NCBI GenBank assembly: GCA_041751795.1
Contig: JBGSWU010000181.1
Location: forward strand, 10,092 to 74,091
DNA length: 64,000 bases
Direction of reading: 5' to 3'
Source of the DNA: JBBECJ01 sp041751795
GTDB lineage: Bacteria > Chloroflexota > Chloroflexia > Thermomicrobiales > CFX8
Shown here: in pieces, positions 35,784 to 44,456 of the stretch
Position numbering within the stretch: position 1 is the stretch's first letter
Layout of the letters: each line of letters begins with the position of its first letter
Translations under genes and position numbers: made by a program
The notes under the pieces: model-generated
Told to the model about the DNA's origin: nothing
The model's input: the letters and a program-made list of their open reading frames with translations, nothing else
The model's database searches: none

Positions 35784-37418
35784 ATGAAGCAGCGACGGAT
35801 CGCGATTCCGTTGGTCGTCGGACTATTGTTGCTCACCGTTTTCAGCGCGCTGGCGATTGGACGTGGCGATCAGGCCGCGGACGCGAGTGCTGTTCTTCGC
35901 TGGGGATACTATGTCAACTACGACGCAACGTCGCGGACGTCGCTGGATGCAAACCTCACGAAACTCGATATCGTCACCCCGTACTGGTATCACATCACTC
36001 CGGCTGGCGACACGAATTCGTTTTCACAGCCAACTGTGACGGCGATGCTGCAAGCCAATGGCATCAAAGTCCTGCCGCTGGTCCAGAATGAGTCGAAGTG
36101 GAACGAGTTCACGAAGACGATCGAGACGCCCGAAAAACGGGATGCGATTGTGGCGAAGCTGGTCACCGTCGTCAGTTCGAATGGCTACGATGGCATCCAG
36201 ATCGACTTCGAAGGGGTGAATGCCAGCGACGCAGATAAACTCACCGATTTCATGAAGCGCCTCCATAGCGCGTTCAAGCCGCGCGGTTGGATGGTCAGCC
36301 AGGCGGTGATCGCACGTTCGAGCGACGCGTCCAGTTACTGGGGCGGCGCGTACGACTACCGCGAACTTGCGAAGTACAACGACTACATCGCAATCATGGC
36401 CTACGACTATGGCTACGCTGGACGACCGGACCCAATCGCCGTTGCCCCGATCTGGTGGGTAGACGATGTTTCCGACTACGCAATCTCTAGGATTCCTCGC
36501 GAGAAGGTGATTCTCGGCGTTCCGTTCTATGGCTACGATTGGAACGTCACAAAGGGACCACCAGCGTCATCGGTAAGCTACGCAAAAGCCATGGATCTCG
36601 CGAAGCATGACGGTGCAATCCTTGAATACGATCGGGAACATGAAGCCAACCGGCTTCGCTATAAAGACGACAACGGCGACGACCACGAAGTCTGGTTCGA
36701 AAGTGCCGACAGTTTCGAAGCAAAACTGCGAATCGTTACGGACAAGCGCATGGCTGGCTTCGCGAGTTGGCGATTAGGCCATGAGGATCCTGAAACGTGG
36801 ACCGTCATCGGATCGATTCAAACACCAGCGACACGCATTCCACCGCTCGACGACTCAGCGAATCGGATCTACTTCCCGGAAACCGGACATTCGCTTGCTT
36901 ATGGATTTCTCGAATACTGGCGTGAAAACGGCGGGCTTGCTCGCTTTGGCTATCCCAGGACAGAAGAGTTTACTGAAACTGACCCGATGGTCGGTATCTC
37001 CTACACCGTTCAGTATTTTGAACGAGCACGGTTTGAGTACCACCCCGAGTTTGCCGACACGGAGTTCGAAGTATTGATTGGTCACACCGGTCGATGGGCA
37101 CTCGCAACACGAGGACTCGACCCTTGGGACACGGCGACTGGTCCTAAGCCGGGCGCGAAATACTTTCCGGAGACCGATCACAACCTGGGCGGAACTTTCC
37201 TCAGGTATTGGGACGCGAATGGCGGACTGATGACCTACGGTTACCCGATCAGTGAGGAAATAACAGAAGTCAATCCTGAGGACGGAAACACATACGTCGT
37301 TCAATATTTTGAGCGCGCCCGCTTTGAGTACCATCCCGAGTACGCTGGGACGAAATCCGAAGTCTTGCTGGGGCTACTTGGCAATGAAATCCTTCGAGAA
37401 CGAGGATGGGTCAGATGA
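35784..37418 (+). CDS. Secreted GH18-family (YaaH-like) hydrolase with two C-terminal 'YFPET..GYP' repeats
   Basis: The 544-residue protein starts with a signal or anchor segment ('IAIPLVVGLLLLTVFSALAIG'). A GH18 TIM barrel covers about 38-340: 'YDGIQIDFEGV' with catalytic E143, 'YIAIMAYDYGYAG' and 'VILGVPFYGYDWNV'. It resembles YaaH/SleL-type peptidoglycan or glucosaminidase enzymes more than true chitinases. Residues about 352-541 hold two 90-95-residue repeats, each with 'YFPET.H', 'GYP', 'YVVQYFERARFEYHPE'-like and 'LG..' elements. These LGFP-like units are probably wall-binding. ATG 35784 has AGGA upstream. The aroQ start overlaps its stop. Confidence 0.85.
   Translation: MKQRRIAIPLVVGLLLLTVFSALAIGRGDQAADASAVLRWGYYVNYDATSRTSLDANLTKLDIVTPYWYHITPAGDTNSFSQPTVTAMLQANGIKVLPLVQNESKWNEFTKTIETPEKRDAIVAKLVTVVSSNGYDGIQIDFEGVNASDADKLTDFMKRLHSAFKPRGWMVSQAVIARSSDASSYWGGAYDYRELAKYNDYIAIMAYDYGYAGRPDPIAVAPIWWVDDVSDYAISRIPREKVILGVPFYGYDWNVTKGPPASSVSYAKAMDLAKHDGAILEYDREHEANRLRYKDDNGDDHEVWFESADSFEAKLRIVTDKRMAGFASWRLGHEDPETWTVIGSIQTPATRIPPLDDSANRIYFPETGHSLAYGFLEYWRENGGLARFGYPRTEEFTETDPMVGISYTVQYFERARFEYHPEFADTEFEVLIGHTGRWALATRGLDPWDTATGPKPGAKYFPETDHNLGGTFLRYWDANGGLMTYGYPISEEITEVNPEDGNTYVVQYFERARFEYHPEYAGTKSEVLLGLLGNEILRERGWVR
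36868..37405 (+). repeat. Two direct domain-encoding repeats in the GH18 gene
   Basis: The blocks at about 36868-37110 and 37159-37405 encode aligned repeats. The segments around 37008-37050 and 37299-37341 remain close at the DNA level ('CAGTATTTTGAACGAGCACG' versus 'CAATATTTTGAGCGCGCCCG'). Confidence 0.7.
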
Positions 37419-37900
37419 GCGAATCGGAATCCGAATACGGAAAGCGAACCATTCTCGTCATCCACGGTCCGAATTTGAACCTCCTCGGTCGTCGTCAACC
37501 TGAGATCTACGGCACGACCACGCTAAGTGAAATTGATGAGGCTCTGACTCAGGCGGCGGCCGAACGTAATTTCGAACTCGTCATTACTCAATCGAACTAC
37601 GAAGGGGCGCTGATCGACCAGATCCAGCGAATGGGCTGGATAGCCTCTGGTATCATCATCAATCCGGGCGCGTTGACGCACTACAGTATTGCGCTGCGTG
37701 ACGCGCTGGCTGCCGTACCTGCTCCAGCGATCGAGATTCATCTGTCGAACATCGCCGCACGGGAGACGTTTCGACATCACTCGGTCATATCAGCCATCGC
37801 GCACGGTACGATTGCCGGACTTGGACCCAGCGGGTATATGCTCGCGCTGCATTACCTGATGGATCTAGTTGATCTTGAGGAGGCGACTTCCGTTGAGTGA
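37415..37900 (+). CDS. aroQ: 3-dehydroquinate dehydratase, type II
   Basis: The 161-residue protein is a type II dehydroquinase of the shikimate pathway. It has 'ILVIHGPNLNLLGRRQPEIYG' (in parts; catalytic Tyr in 'PEIYG'), 'TQSNYEGALIDQIQ', 'IIINPGALTHYSIALRDAL' and 'VEIHLSN'-type 'IEIHLSNIAARETFRHHSVIS' (in parts; catalytic His and Arg). It dehydrates 3-dehydroquinate to 3-dehydroshikimate. ATG 37415 overlaps the GH18 stop (ATGA) and has GGAT upstream. It overlaps the following peptidase start by 8 nt. Confidence 0.96.
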   Translation: MSESESEYGKRTILVIHGPNLNLLGRRQPEIYGTTTLSEIDEALTQAAAERNFELVITQSNYEGALIDQIQRMGWIASGIIINPGALTHYSIALRDALAAVPAPAIEIHLSNIAARETFRHHSVISAIAHGTIAGLGPSGYMLALHYLMDLVDLEEATSVE

Positions 37901-38996
37901 GACGAGCGAGCGCGTTGATCGCGTCCGTGCTTTGATGGCCGAACAGAACCTCGACTGTCTGCTCATCACCCATCCCAGCAACCGCGTGTATCTGACCGGC
38001 TTCACCGGTGAGGATATTGCGCCCAACGAGTCAACCGGTCATCTCTTCATCACGAAGTCCGACGCTGTCCTCGTTACCGGGACCGTAAACGTCACCCAGG
38101 CTGAGGCACAGGCTCCGCACATTCGCATTATCAAGCGCGAGGGTGGTTGGCCGAAGGCTGACGCAAACATCGTTGTCGAACTGGGTGCTCAACGAATCGG
38201 CTACGAAGCCGAGGCGATGCTCGTCGGAACCTTTCACGGAATCACAGCCCAACTCAACGAGCAAAAACACCACCACGAATGGGTCGTTGCGGACGGTCTC
38301 GTCGAATCATTGCGAATTGTGAAATCCGAATCCGAAATCGCCCTCCTCCGGAAAGCGTTCGAAATCACGAGCGAAGCGTTTGAGCGCGTCAGGCCAACGA
38401 TTGAAGCGGGACAGACCGAATGGGACGTGGCGTGGCGAATCCATCAGGCATTCGTTGAACTTGGGTCGGATGGACCTGCTTTCCCGACTATCGTCGCCGC
38501 TGGAACCCATGCGGCACGGCCACACCATGAACCAGGCAGCCGGGTGATCCGCGAGGGCGAACCAATCGTCATCGACATGGGCGCTCGATATCACGGCTAC
38601 TGCGCGGATCTTACGAGAACCGTCTGGGTTGGCGAACCCGACGAAAAACTACGCGAGATATACCCCATTGTCGCTGCAGCCGTCGAAGAAGCGATCGAGC
38701 GTGTACAGCCCGGCATGACCGGGGCCGATATGGACGCAGCCGCGCGCGGATACATCGACGCTCGTGGTTACGGCGAAGCGTTCGGTCATGGACTCGGTCA
38801 CGGCGTTGGCGTGCGCGTCCACGAGGGTCCGTCGGCATCGAAAGAATCAAAGGATATCCTGGCTATTGGTCATGTGATCACTGTCGAGCCAGGCATATAC
38901 CTGCCCGAGTGGGGCGGCGTCCGAGTCGAAGACGTTATCCTCATCACCGAAGAGGGCATAGAAGTCCTCACAACGGCGTCGAAACAACAGATCTAG
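37893..38996 (+). CDS. pepQ: Xaa-Pro peptidase family protein (M24B)
   Basis: The 367-residue protein has a creatinase-like N-terminal domain ('LLITHPSNRVYLTGFTGED') and a pita-bread catalytic domain from about 130. The metal ligands are visible in 'IVIDMGARYHGYCADLTRT' (Asp pair), 'GHGLGHGVGVRVHEGPS' (His), 'VEPGIYLPEWGGVRVED' (two Glu). It cleaves Xaa-Pro bonds in the cytosol; aminopeptidase or dipeptidase specificity is not decided. TTG 37893 has a strong GAGGAGG 9 nt upstream. The order aroQ-pepQ-efp-accB is a classical bacterial cluster. Confidence 0.92.
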   Translation: MSETSERVDRVRALMAEQNLDCLLITHPSNRVYLTGFTGEDIAPNESTGHLFITKSDAVLVTGTVNVTQAEAQAPHIRIIKREGGWPKADANIVVELGAQRIGYEAEAMLVGTFHGITAQLNEQKHHHEWVVADGLVESLRIVKSESEIALLRKAFEITSEAFERVRPTIEAGQTEWDVAWRIHQAFVELGSDGPAFPTIVAAGTHAARPHHEPGSRVIREGEPIVIDMGARYHGYCADLTRTVWVGEPDEKLREIYPIVAAAVEEAIERVQPGMTGADMDAAARGYIDARGYGEAFGHGLGHGVGVRVHEGPSASKESKDILAIGHVITVEPGIYLPEWGGVRVEDVILITEEGIEVLTTASKQQI

Positions 38997-39018
38997 CAGG
39001 GAACGGAAAAGCTAAGCG

Positions 39019-39579
39019 ATGATCGACACAGGCGAACTTCGAAAAGGCATCATCATTGAATACGAAGGCGCGCTCCAGCGCATCATTGAGTACAACCATG
39101 TGAAGCAGGGGCGAGGAAGCGCATTCGTCCGATTGACGATGCGGAATCTTCGAACGGGCTCAACTACGCAACAGACGTTCCAGGCGGGGAGCAAGTTCCC
39201 ACTGGTTCGGCTGGAACGACAGCGAGCGCAGTACCTGTATCCTGAGGACGAACGCTACAACTTCATGGACCTCGACTCATTCGAGCAGTTTTCACTAGAC
39301 AAGGAAACGCTCGGTAACGCACTCAACTACATCAAGGAGCAGGACACGATCGATCTCCTCACCTATCAGGGCGAGGCAATCGACATCGAGATCCCGATCA
39401 CCGTAAACCTCGTTGTGACGCAGACTGATCCTGGGCTTCGTGGCGATACCGCGACTGGTGGGACAAAACCCGCTACACTCGAAACAGGTGTCACTGTCAC
39501 CGTCCCGTTGTTCGTCAACGAAGGCGATACGTTGAAGATCGATACGCGCACGAATCAGTATCTTGAACGCGTCACCTAA
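39019..39579 (+). CDS. efp: Elongation factor P
   Basis: The 186-residue protein has the KOW-like N-domain and two OB domains ('RYNFMDLDSFEQFSLDKETLG', in parts; 'GVTVTVPLFVNEGDTLKIDTRT', in parts). EF-P relieves ribosome stalling at proline stretches. The tip loop reads 'VKQGRGSAF', so Arg32 stands where E. coli and B. subtilis have a modified Lys. Arg is the residue rhamnosylated by EarP in some bacteria, but no earP is in the window. It sits between pepQ and accB. Confidence 0.96.
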   Translation: MIDTGELRKGIIIEYEGALQRIIEYNHVKQGRGSAFVRLTMRNLRTGSTTQQTFQAGSKFPLVRLERQRAQYLYPEDERYNFMDLDSFEQFSLDKETLGNALNYIKEQDTIDLLTYQGEAIDIEIPITVNLVVTQTDPGLRGDTATGGTKPATLETGVTVTVPLFVNEGDTLKIDTRTNQYLERVT

Positions 39580-39607
39580 GCAAGCATCAACGAAGGAGCG
39601 AATACGC

Positions 39608-40126
39608 GTGAGCAGCGACGTACGGTCCAGCGGTTCAAACGAGCAGGGACAACCTGACGCGTCTGCGTCCGATTTCGGGCAGTTGGCTGCGCTGGTTCAC
39701 GCGTTCATCGGCATGATGCAGGCTGGCGGAATCGCGCGGATGGACGTCGAGCACGGCGAACTCCGATTGTCGTTGCGTGCCCACGAAGCCGCAGGATCGC
39801 CGGTCCAGTACGTTGCCCGATCGGATGGCGGCGTCCAGGTGATCGCCAACGGTGCCGACGGGCCGACAGAATCCTCTGGCGATCATGTTGTTCGAGCGCC
39901 GATGATTGGCACGTTCTACGTCGCATCTGCGCCGAACGAGCCACCATTTGTACAACCTGGCGATGCTGTAGAAGAAGGTCAAACGATCGGTATCATCGAG
40001 GCGATGAAGATCATGAACGAGATTGCGTCTGACCGCGCGGGAACTGTAGTCGAAGTCCTCGCCCAGGACTCTCAAACCGTCGAGTATGGCAGCCCACTCA
40101 TTCGTATCACCCCTGCCACCGATTAG
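39608..40126 (+). CDS. accB: Biotin carboxyl carrier protein of acetyl-CoA carboxylase
   Basis: The 172-residue protein has an N-terminal helical region and linker (1-95), then a biotinyl domain: 'VVRAPMIGTFYVASAPNEPPFV' (in parts; includes the BCCP-type thumb), with 'IIEAMKIMNEI' carrying biotinylated K134. It carries CO2 from biotin carboxylase to carboxyltransferase in fatty acid synthesis. GTG 39608 has AGGAG 9 nt upstream. accC, the usual next gene, is absent, and xseA follows instead. Confidence 0.94.
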   Translation: MSSDVRSSGSNEQGQPDASASDFGQLAALVHAFIGMMQAGGIARMDVEHGELRLSLRAHEAAGSPVQYVARSDGGVQVIANGADGPTESSGDHVVRAPMIGTFYVASAPNEPPFVQPGDAVEEGQTIGIIEAMKIMNEIASDRAGTVVEVLAQDSQTVEYGSPLIRITPATD

Positions 40127-40135
40127 GTCGACATC

Positions 40136-41341
40136 GTGCGAGTCTTATCTGTTTTCGAGATCACCAGTTACATTCGAGAACTCGTTGAGTATGATCCGAT
40201 CCTCAGCGACATTTGGATACGAGGGGAAGTCCGCAACTTTTCCCGCTCTGCCGCTGGACACATGTACTTCTGCCTGACCAGCGAAGGCATTCAGATCAAC
40301 TGCGTTCTCTTCCGCGGAAACCAGCATGGGATCCTGGCAATGCCCCGCAACGGTGACGCTGTCCTCGCACATGGACGGGTCGCGATTTACGAGGCGCGCG
40401 GCCAGTATCAACTCATGGTCGACAACGTTGCGCCTGAAGGTATCGGAATACTCCAACTTCAATTCGAGGAAGTGAAACGAAGGCTGGAAGCCGATGGGCT
40501 GTTCGCTGACGAGCGCAAGCGATCTCTTCCCGAGATGCCATCGACGGTTGGTGTCGTTACGTCAAGCCAAGGCGCGGTTTGGCACGACATTCAGACGGTG
40601 GTGGCACGCCGCTTTCCGCTCGTTGAACTCGTTCTCGCTCCGAGCGCTGTTCAGGGTCCGAACGCCGCCGACGAACTCGTCGATGGTATCGAGGCACTGC
40701 AAAGGCTGGGGAGATGTGACGTCATCATAATCGGGCGCGGAGGCGGAGCAGCAGAAGACCTCGCCGCCTTTAATGACGAGCGCGTCGCCCGAGCGATATT
40801 CGCTTCTACAATCCCAATCGTGAGTGCTGTCGGCCATGAAACCGACACCTGCATCGCTGATCTGGTTGCAGACATGCGGGCGCCCACGCCGAGCGCTGCT
40901 GCTGAAATGTGCGTGCCAAACGGACGCGATCTCCTGGCGGCAAGCGGCTATCTGGTTTCGAGAGCAAGAACGCGTACGCTAGATCATTTCCGCGACGCGC
41001 GAAACGAACTCGGAGTGATGATTTCCAGGATCGATCGCCGTCATCCGAGATCACGAATCTCCGCAGCTCGTCAGGACATCGACCAGCAAAACGTCGTGAC
41101 GCGAAGAGTGATCGACCAGTTTCTGAACGAACGTCGCGGCCACATCGCGATGCAGCAAGCCCAAGCAGCCCTGCTCGATCCACGTGAGGTCCTCCGGAGA
41201 GGTTACGCAATCGTGACGGCAGCCAACGGTGCTGGCGGTCGAAGAATCTCGACCGCCAGCGCCGCGTCTCAACAACCTGACCTCATGCTTACATTCAGTG
41301 ACGGATCGATTCCGACTCGAGTGACGTCCAAACAGGAGTAG
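40136..41341 (+). CDS. xseA: Exodeoxyribonuclease VII large subunit
   Basis: The 401-residue protein opens 'VRVLSVFEITSYIRELVEYDPIL' (in parts) with an OB fold ('VRNFSRSAAGHMYFCL'). The catalytic domain follows ('VGVVTSSQGAVWHDI', 'DVIIIGRGGGAAEDLAAFND', 'VSAVGHETDTCIADLVADMRAPTPSAAAE', in parts), then a coiled-coil tail. It degrades single-stranded DNA with XseB. It is slightly shorter than E. coli XseA (about 455). GTG 40136 lies 9 nt after accB. xseB starts immediately after its stop. Confidence 0.95.
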   Translation: MRVLSVFEITSYIRELVEYDPILSDIWIRGEVRNFSRSAAGHMYFCLTSEGIQINCVLFRGNQHGILAMPRNGDAVLAHGRVAIYEARGQYQLMVDNVAPEGIGILQLQFEEVKRRLEADGLFADERKRSLPEMPSTVGVVTSSQGAVWHDIQTVVARRFPLVELVLAPSAVQGPNAADELVDGIEALQRLGRCDVIIIGRGGGAAEDLAAFNDERVARAIFASTIPIVSAVGHETDTCIADLVADMRAPTPSAAAEMCVPNGRDLLAASGYLVSRARTRTLDHFRDARNELGVMISRIDRRHPRSRISAARQDIDQQNVVTRRVIDQFLNERRGHIAMQQAQAALLDPREVLRRGYAIVTAANGAGGRRISTASAASQQPDLMLTFSDGSIPTRVTSKQE

Positions 41342-41653
41342 ATGGTGACGAAGAAGAAAAAGTCCAGCACGTTTGAAGACCTACTACATCAGTTGCAGGA
41401 AACCGTCACACGCCTGGAAACAGAAGAATTGACATTGGAGGACGCGATCGCTGCCTACGAACAGTCAGTCGGGATCGCAAACACGTGTGCTCGAATGCTT
41501 GACGACGCAGAGTTGCGGATCACCACCATCGACGCGCAATCCAGTGAACTTCGCGAGGTAACCGCTGTCTACAACGTCGGATCGCGACGCGCAGCCGCGC
41601 TGTTGCTCGGAGATGACGATGACGATCTCTCAGACCTGCTCGACGACGAATAG
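41342..41653 (+). CDS. xseB: Exodeoxyribonuclease VII small subunit
   Basis: The 103-residue protein has the XseB helical hairpin 'TFEDLLHQLQETVTRLE', 'LTLEDAIAAYEQSVGIANTC' (in parts) and 'LDDAELRI'. An acidic tail ends 'GDDDDDLSDLLDDE', and the N-terminus is basic 'KKKKS'. It is the regulatory partner of XseA. ATG directly follows the xseA TAG, so it is translationally coupled. Confidence 0.93.
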   Translation: MVTKKKKSSTFEDLLHQLQETVTRLETEELTLEDAIAAYEQSVGIANTCARMLDDAELRITTIDAQSSELREVTAVYNVGSRRAAALLLGDDDDDLSDLLDDE

Positions 41654-41706
41654 CTCAACGCCTACGATCGAGAGACGCGAGCGGAGATCGAAACACGGTG
41701 TTCCAG

Positions 41707-41745
41707 GTAGCGGATGGTGACGTTGTCGGTTCCACCATCCGCTAC
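41707..41745. terminator. Large inverted repeat between convergent xseB and proS
   Basis: The 13-bp perfect arms GTAGCGGATGGTG/CACCATCCGCTAC enclose a 13-nt loop. A T-run is lacking, but the placement between convergent genes suggests termination. Confidence 0.55.
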
Positions 41746-41760
41746 TGAATCAGTTGGCCG

Positions 41761-43236
41761 TCAGTATGCTCGCGAAAAAACCGCGTGAGCGATGGCCTGC
41801 TTGCCGCAAACAATGCACGACCCTTTTTCGTCGGGCTGCTCAAATGGCAGGCAACGAATTGTGGCCCGTGACTCGTTCTTGACAGTCGCCTCACACGCTT
41901 CATCCCCGCACCATCCAGCAACCGAAAAACCAGCGTTGCTCGTTGCGCGATCGTAGAGTTCACGCAGTGACGACACCACGACTGTGTTGTCGCGAAGGTG
42001 CGTCTGAGCTGCCGCGTACATATCCTGTTGAATCGTCATAAGTAACTTTTCGACCGTCGCCGGAAGATCGTCGATCGCGACTGTCTGCTTTTCACGAGTG
42101 TCTCGCCGAACGACGACTACCTGTTGATTCTGAACATCGCGAGGTCCAACTTCAATTCGGAGCGGCACGCCGCGAAGTTCCCACTCGTTGAATTTCCAGC
42201 CTGGGGTCTTGTCATCGCGTGTGTCGACATGGGTGCGGACGTCCTCAAGATCGCTGATGACACGATTGACCCAGTTTCCGACCGGCTCGCGTTCGGCCTC
42301 TTTGCGCCAGATTGGAACGACGACAGCCTGGATCGGAGCGACTCGCGGCGGCATCTTCAATCCTGAGTCATCACCGTGGACCATGACGATCGCGCCGATC
42401 ACGCGCTGACTCAGACCCCAACTCGTGGACTGCGCGAACTTCCGGTCACCATCCGCATCGAGGAAATTGATGTCAAACGCCTTGGCAAAGTTCTCTCCGA
42501 GATAGTGCGATGTGCCGGACTGCAATGCCCATCGTTTGCCACCCATCATCGCCTCGATGGTGTACGTTCTCACCGCGCCGGCGAACTTCTCGCTCTCGCT
42601 CTTCGTACCAGGAATTACCGGAATTGCCAGTTCGTTCTCAACGAAGTCTCGGTATACATCCAGCATCTGAAGTGATCTGGCTTCGGCTTCCTCCGCGCTG
42701 GCGTGTGCCGTGTGCCCTTCCTGCCAGAGAAATTCCGAGGTTCTCAGGAACGCACGTGGTCGGTTCTCCCACCTGACCACAGAGCACCACTGGTTTATGA
42801 GGATCGGCAGATCGCGATACGATTGGACCCACTGAGCGTACATGTGGCAAATCATCGCTTCAGACGTCGGACGAATGACTAGCGGCTCTTCAAGTTCATT
42901 CCGCCCGCCGCGAGTAACCCACGCGACTTCTGGCGCGAAGCCTTCGACGTGCTCCGCTTCCTTCTCCATGAATGACTGCGGGATCAGCAATGGGAAATAT
43001 GCGTTTTGGACTCCGGTCTTCTTGAAGCGGCGGTCGAGTGCTGACTGAATGTTCTCCCAAAGGCCGTAGCCATACGGTCTAATGACTTTGCAGCCACGAA
43101 CGGGGGCATCGTCGGCCAGTTCCGCCCGTTTCACGACATCGACGTACCACCGGTCGAAATCATCATCCTGATCAATCAAGTCCTCAACGTATCCACGTTG
43201 GCGTTCGTCGGCGCTGCCCTGCATCAGTGCTCCCAT
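41761..43236 (-). CDS. proS: Prolyl-tRNA synthetase (archaeal/eukaryote-type, ProS type 2)
   Basis: The 491-residue protein lacks the bacterial editing insertion and matches the short type. It has 'RGCKVIRPYGYGLWENIQ', motif 2 'RWENRPRAFLRTSEFLWQEGHTAH' (in parts), the anticodon domain with 'PLRIEVGPRDV', and a C-terminal zinc-like domain with paired cysteines ending in the type-typical 'FSRAY'. It charges tRNA(Pro) with proline. The minus-strand -10 TATAAT (43316-43311) precedes it. The start may be ATG 43236 or the Met four residues later. Confidence 0.95.
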   Translation of the reverse strand: MGALMQGSADERQRGYVEDLIDQDDDFDRWYVDVVKRAELADDAPVRGCKVIRPYGYGLWENIQSALDRRFKKTGVQNAYFPLLIPQSFMEKEAEHVEGFAPEVAWVTRGGRNELEEPLVIRPTSEAMICHMYAQWVQSYRDLPILINQWCSVVRWENRPRAFLRTSEFLWQEGHTAHASAEEAEARSLQMLDVYRDFVENELAIPVIPGTKSESEKFAGAVRTYTIEAMMGGKRWALQSGTSHYLGENFAKAFDINFLDADGDRKFAQSTSWGLSQRVIGAIVMVHGDDSGLKMPPRVAPIQAVVVPIWRKEAEREPVGNWVNRVISDLEDVRTHVDTRDDKTPGWKFNEWELRGVPLRIEVGPRDVQNQQVVVVRRDTREKQTVAIDDLPATVEKLLMTIQQDMYAAAQTHLRDNTVVVSSLRELYDRATSNAGFSVAGWCGDEACEATVKNESRATIRCLPFEQPDEKGSCIVCGKQAIAHAVFSRAY

Positions 43237-43370
43237 CGGCGAATTGGTGTCGTGCCCGTGTAGAATCGCGACGGGAGTGTCCTTGCCATCGTCCGTCGCG
43301 CCGACCGTCGATTATAGCAATACACCCCGTCTAGGCATTTCCGAGACCGATTGAAGGGTTAGCGATCACC

Positions 43371-44456
43371 GTGACGAAGACTATCGCAGTGATGACTGGT
43401 GGCGGCGACTGTCCAGGGATGAACGCTGCGCTCCGAAGCGTCGTTCGGTCAGCCACGAACCACTTTGGTTCTCGCGTCGTCGGAATCGCTGATGGCTTCG
43501 AAGGGTTGATCGAGAAGCGATATCGCGAACTGACCTCCAACGATATGCGAGGCATTCTCCGAATAGGAGGAACAGTCCTTGGTTCGTCTAACCGGACGAA
43601 TCCTTGGAAGTACGTCCCACATGGCCAATCGGAACCCATCGATGCATCGGTAATCGCATCTGAAACGCTTCAGGAAATTGGCGCTGACGCGCTGATCGTT
43701 ATCGGTGGCGATGGAACGCTATTCTTGGCGCATAAGTTTGCGGCTGGACGGATCCCAGTAGTTGGCATTCCGAAAACGATCGACAACGATGTCCACGGGA
43801 CGGATCAAGCGATTGGTTTTGACACGTGTGTGGCGACCGTCACCGACGCGATTGATAAATTGCATACCACCGCTGAATCACATCACCGTGTCATGATAAT
43901 TGAGGTCATGGGTCGAACCGCAGGCTGGGTCGCTCTGTATGGGGGGGTAGCTGGCGGTGCGGACGCTATCCTCATTCCTGAGCGCGGGGATCTGCGACCT
44001 TACGAAATTTCTGCCTTAATCGAAACGATCAATGTGCGCCGGCAAGCCGGAACAAATTTCACGATGATCGTCGTTGCCGAGGGCGTTTCCAGTCCGACCG
44101 GGGAAAAGATCTTCTGGTCACGATCTGGTGAAGAACACGGCCACCGACTCGGAGGTGTTTGTCACCCACTTGCGCGCGAACTTGAGCGACAAACCAATCG
44201 CGAGGTGAGATCTCTTGTTCTTGGGCACCTTCAACGGGGTGGCGATCCAACGCCCGCCGACCGGATACTCGCGACGAAGCTTGGTCACGCCGCAACGGTC
44301 GCCGCTCACGATGGTCGCGATGGAACGATGGCAGGTATCCGCGGACAGCACGTCGATCTCGTACCGTTGTCCCACGCAGCGTCAGGACCACGTCGAGTCC
44401 CTGAAGACGAACCGCTTCTTCTCGCTGCCGAGGCGATGGGAATGTTCGTTGGCTAA
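43371..44456 (+). CDS. pfkA: 6-phosphofructokinase (group III-like)
   Basis: The 361-residue protein has 'GGGDCPGMNAALRS', 'IGGDGTLFLA', the catalytic 'PKTIDNDVHGTDQAIGFDT' (in parts; proton-acceptor Asp), 'EVMGRTAGWVALY', 'ILIPE' and 'GHLQRGGDPTPADR'. Gly after GGD favours ATP as phosphoryl donor, while Lys before TIDND is shared with PPi-dependent and 'group III' enzymes. It phosphorylates fructose-6-phosphate in glycolysis. The start is GTG 43371. Its stop overlaps the next gene's likely start. Confidence 0.93.
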   Translation: MTKTIAVMTGGGDCPGMNAALRSVVRSATNHFGSRVVGIADGFEGLIEKRYRELTSNDMRGILRIGGTVLGSSNRTNPWKYVPHGQSEPIDASVIASETLQEIGADALIVIGGDGTLFLAHKFAAGRIPVVGIPKTIDNDVHGTDQAIGFDTCVATVTDAIDKLHTTAESHHRVMIIEVMGRTAGWVALYGGVAGGADAILIPERGDLRPYEISALIETINVRRQAGTNFTMIVVAEGVSSPTGEKIFWSRSGEEHGHRLGGVCHPLARELERQTNREVRSLVLGHLQRGGDPTPADRILATKLGHAATVAAHDGRDGTMAGIRGQHVDLVPLSHAASGPRRVPEDEPLLLAAEAMGMFVG

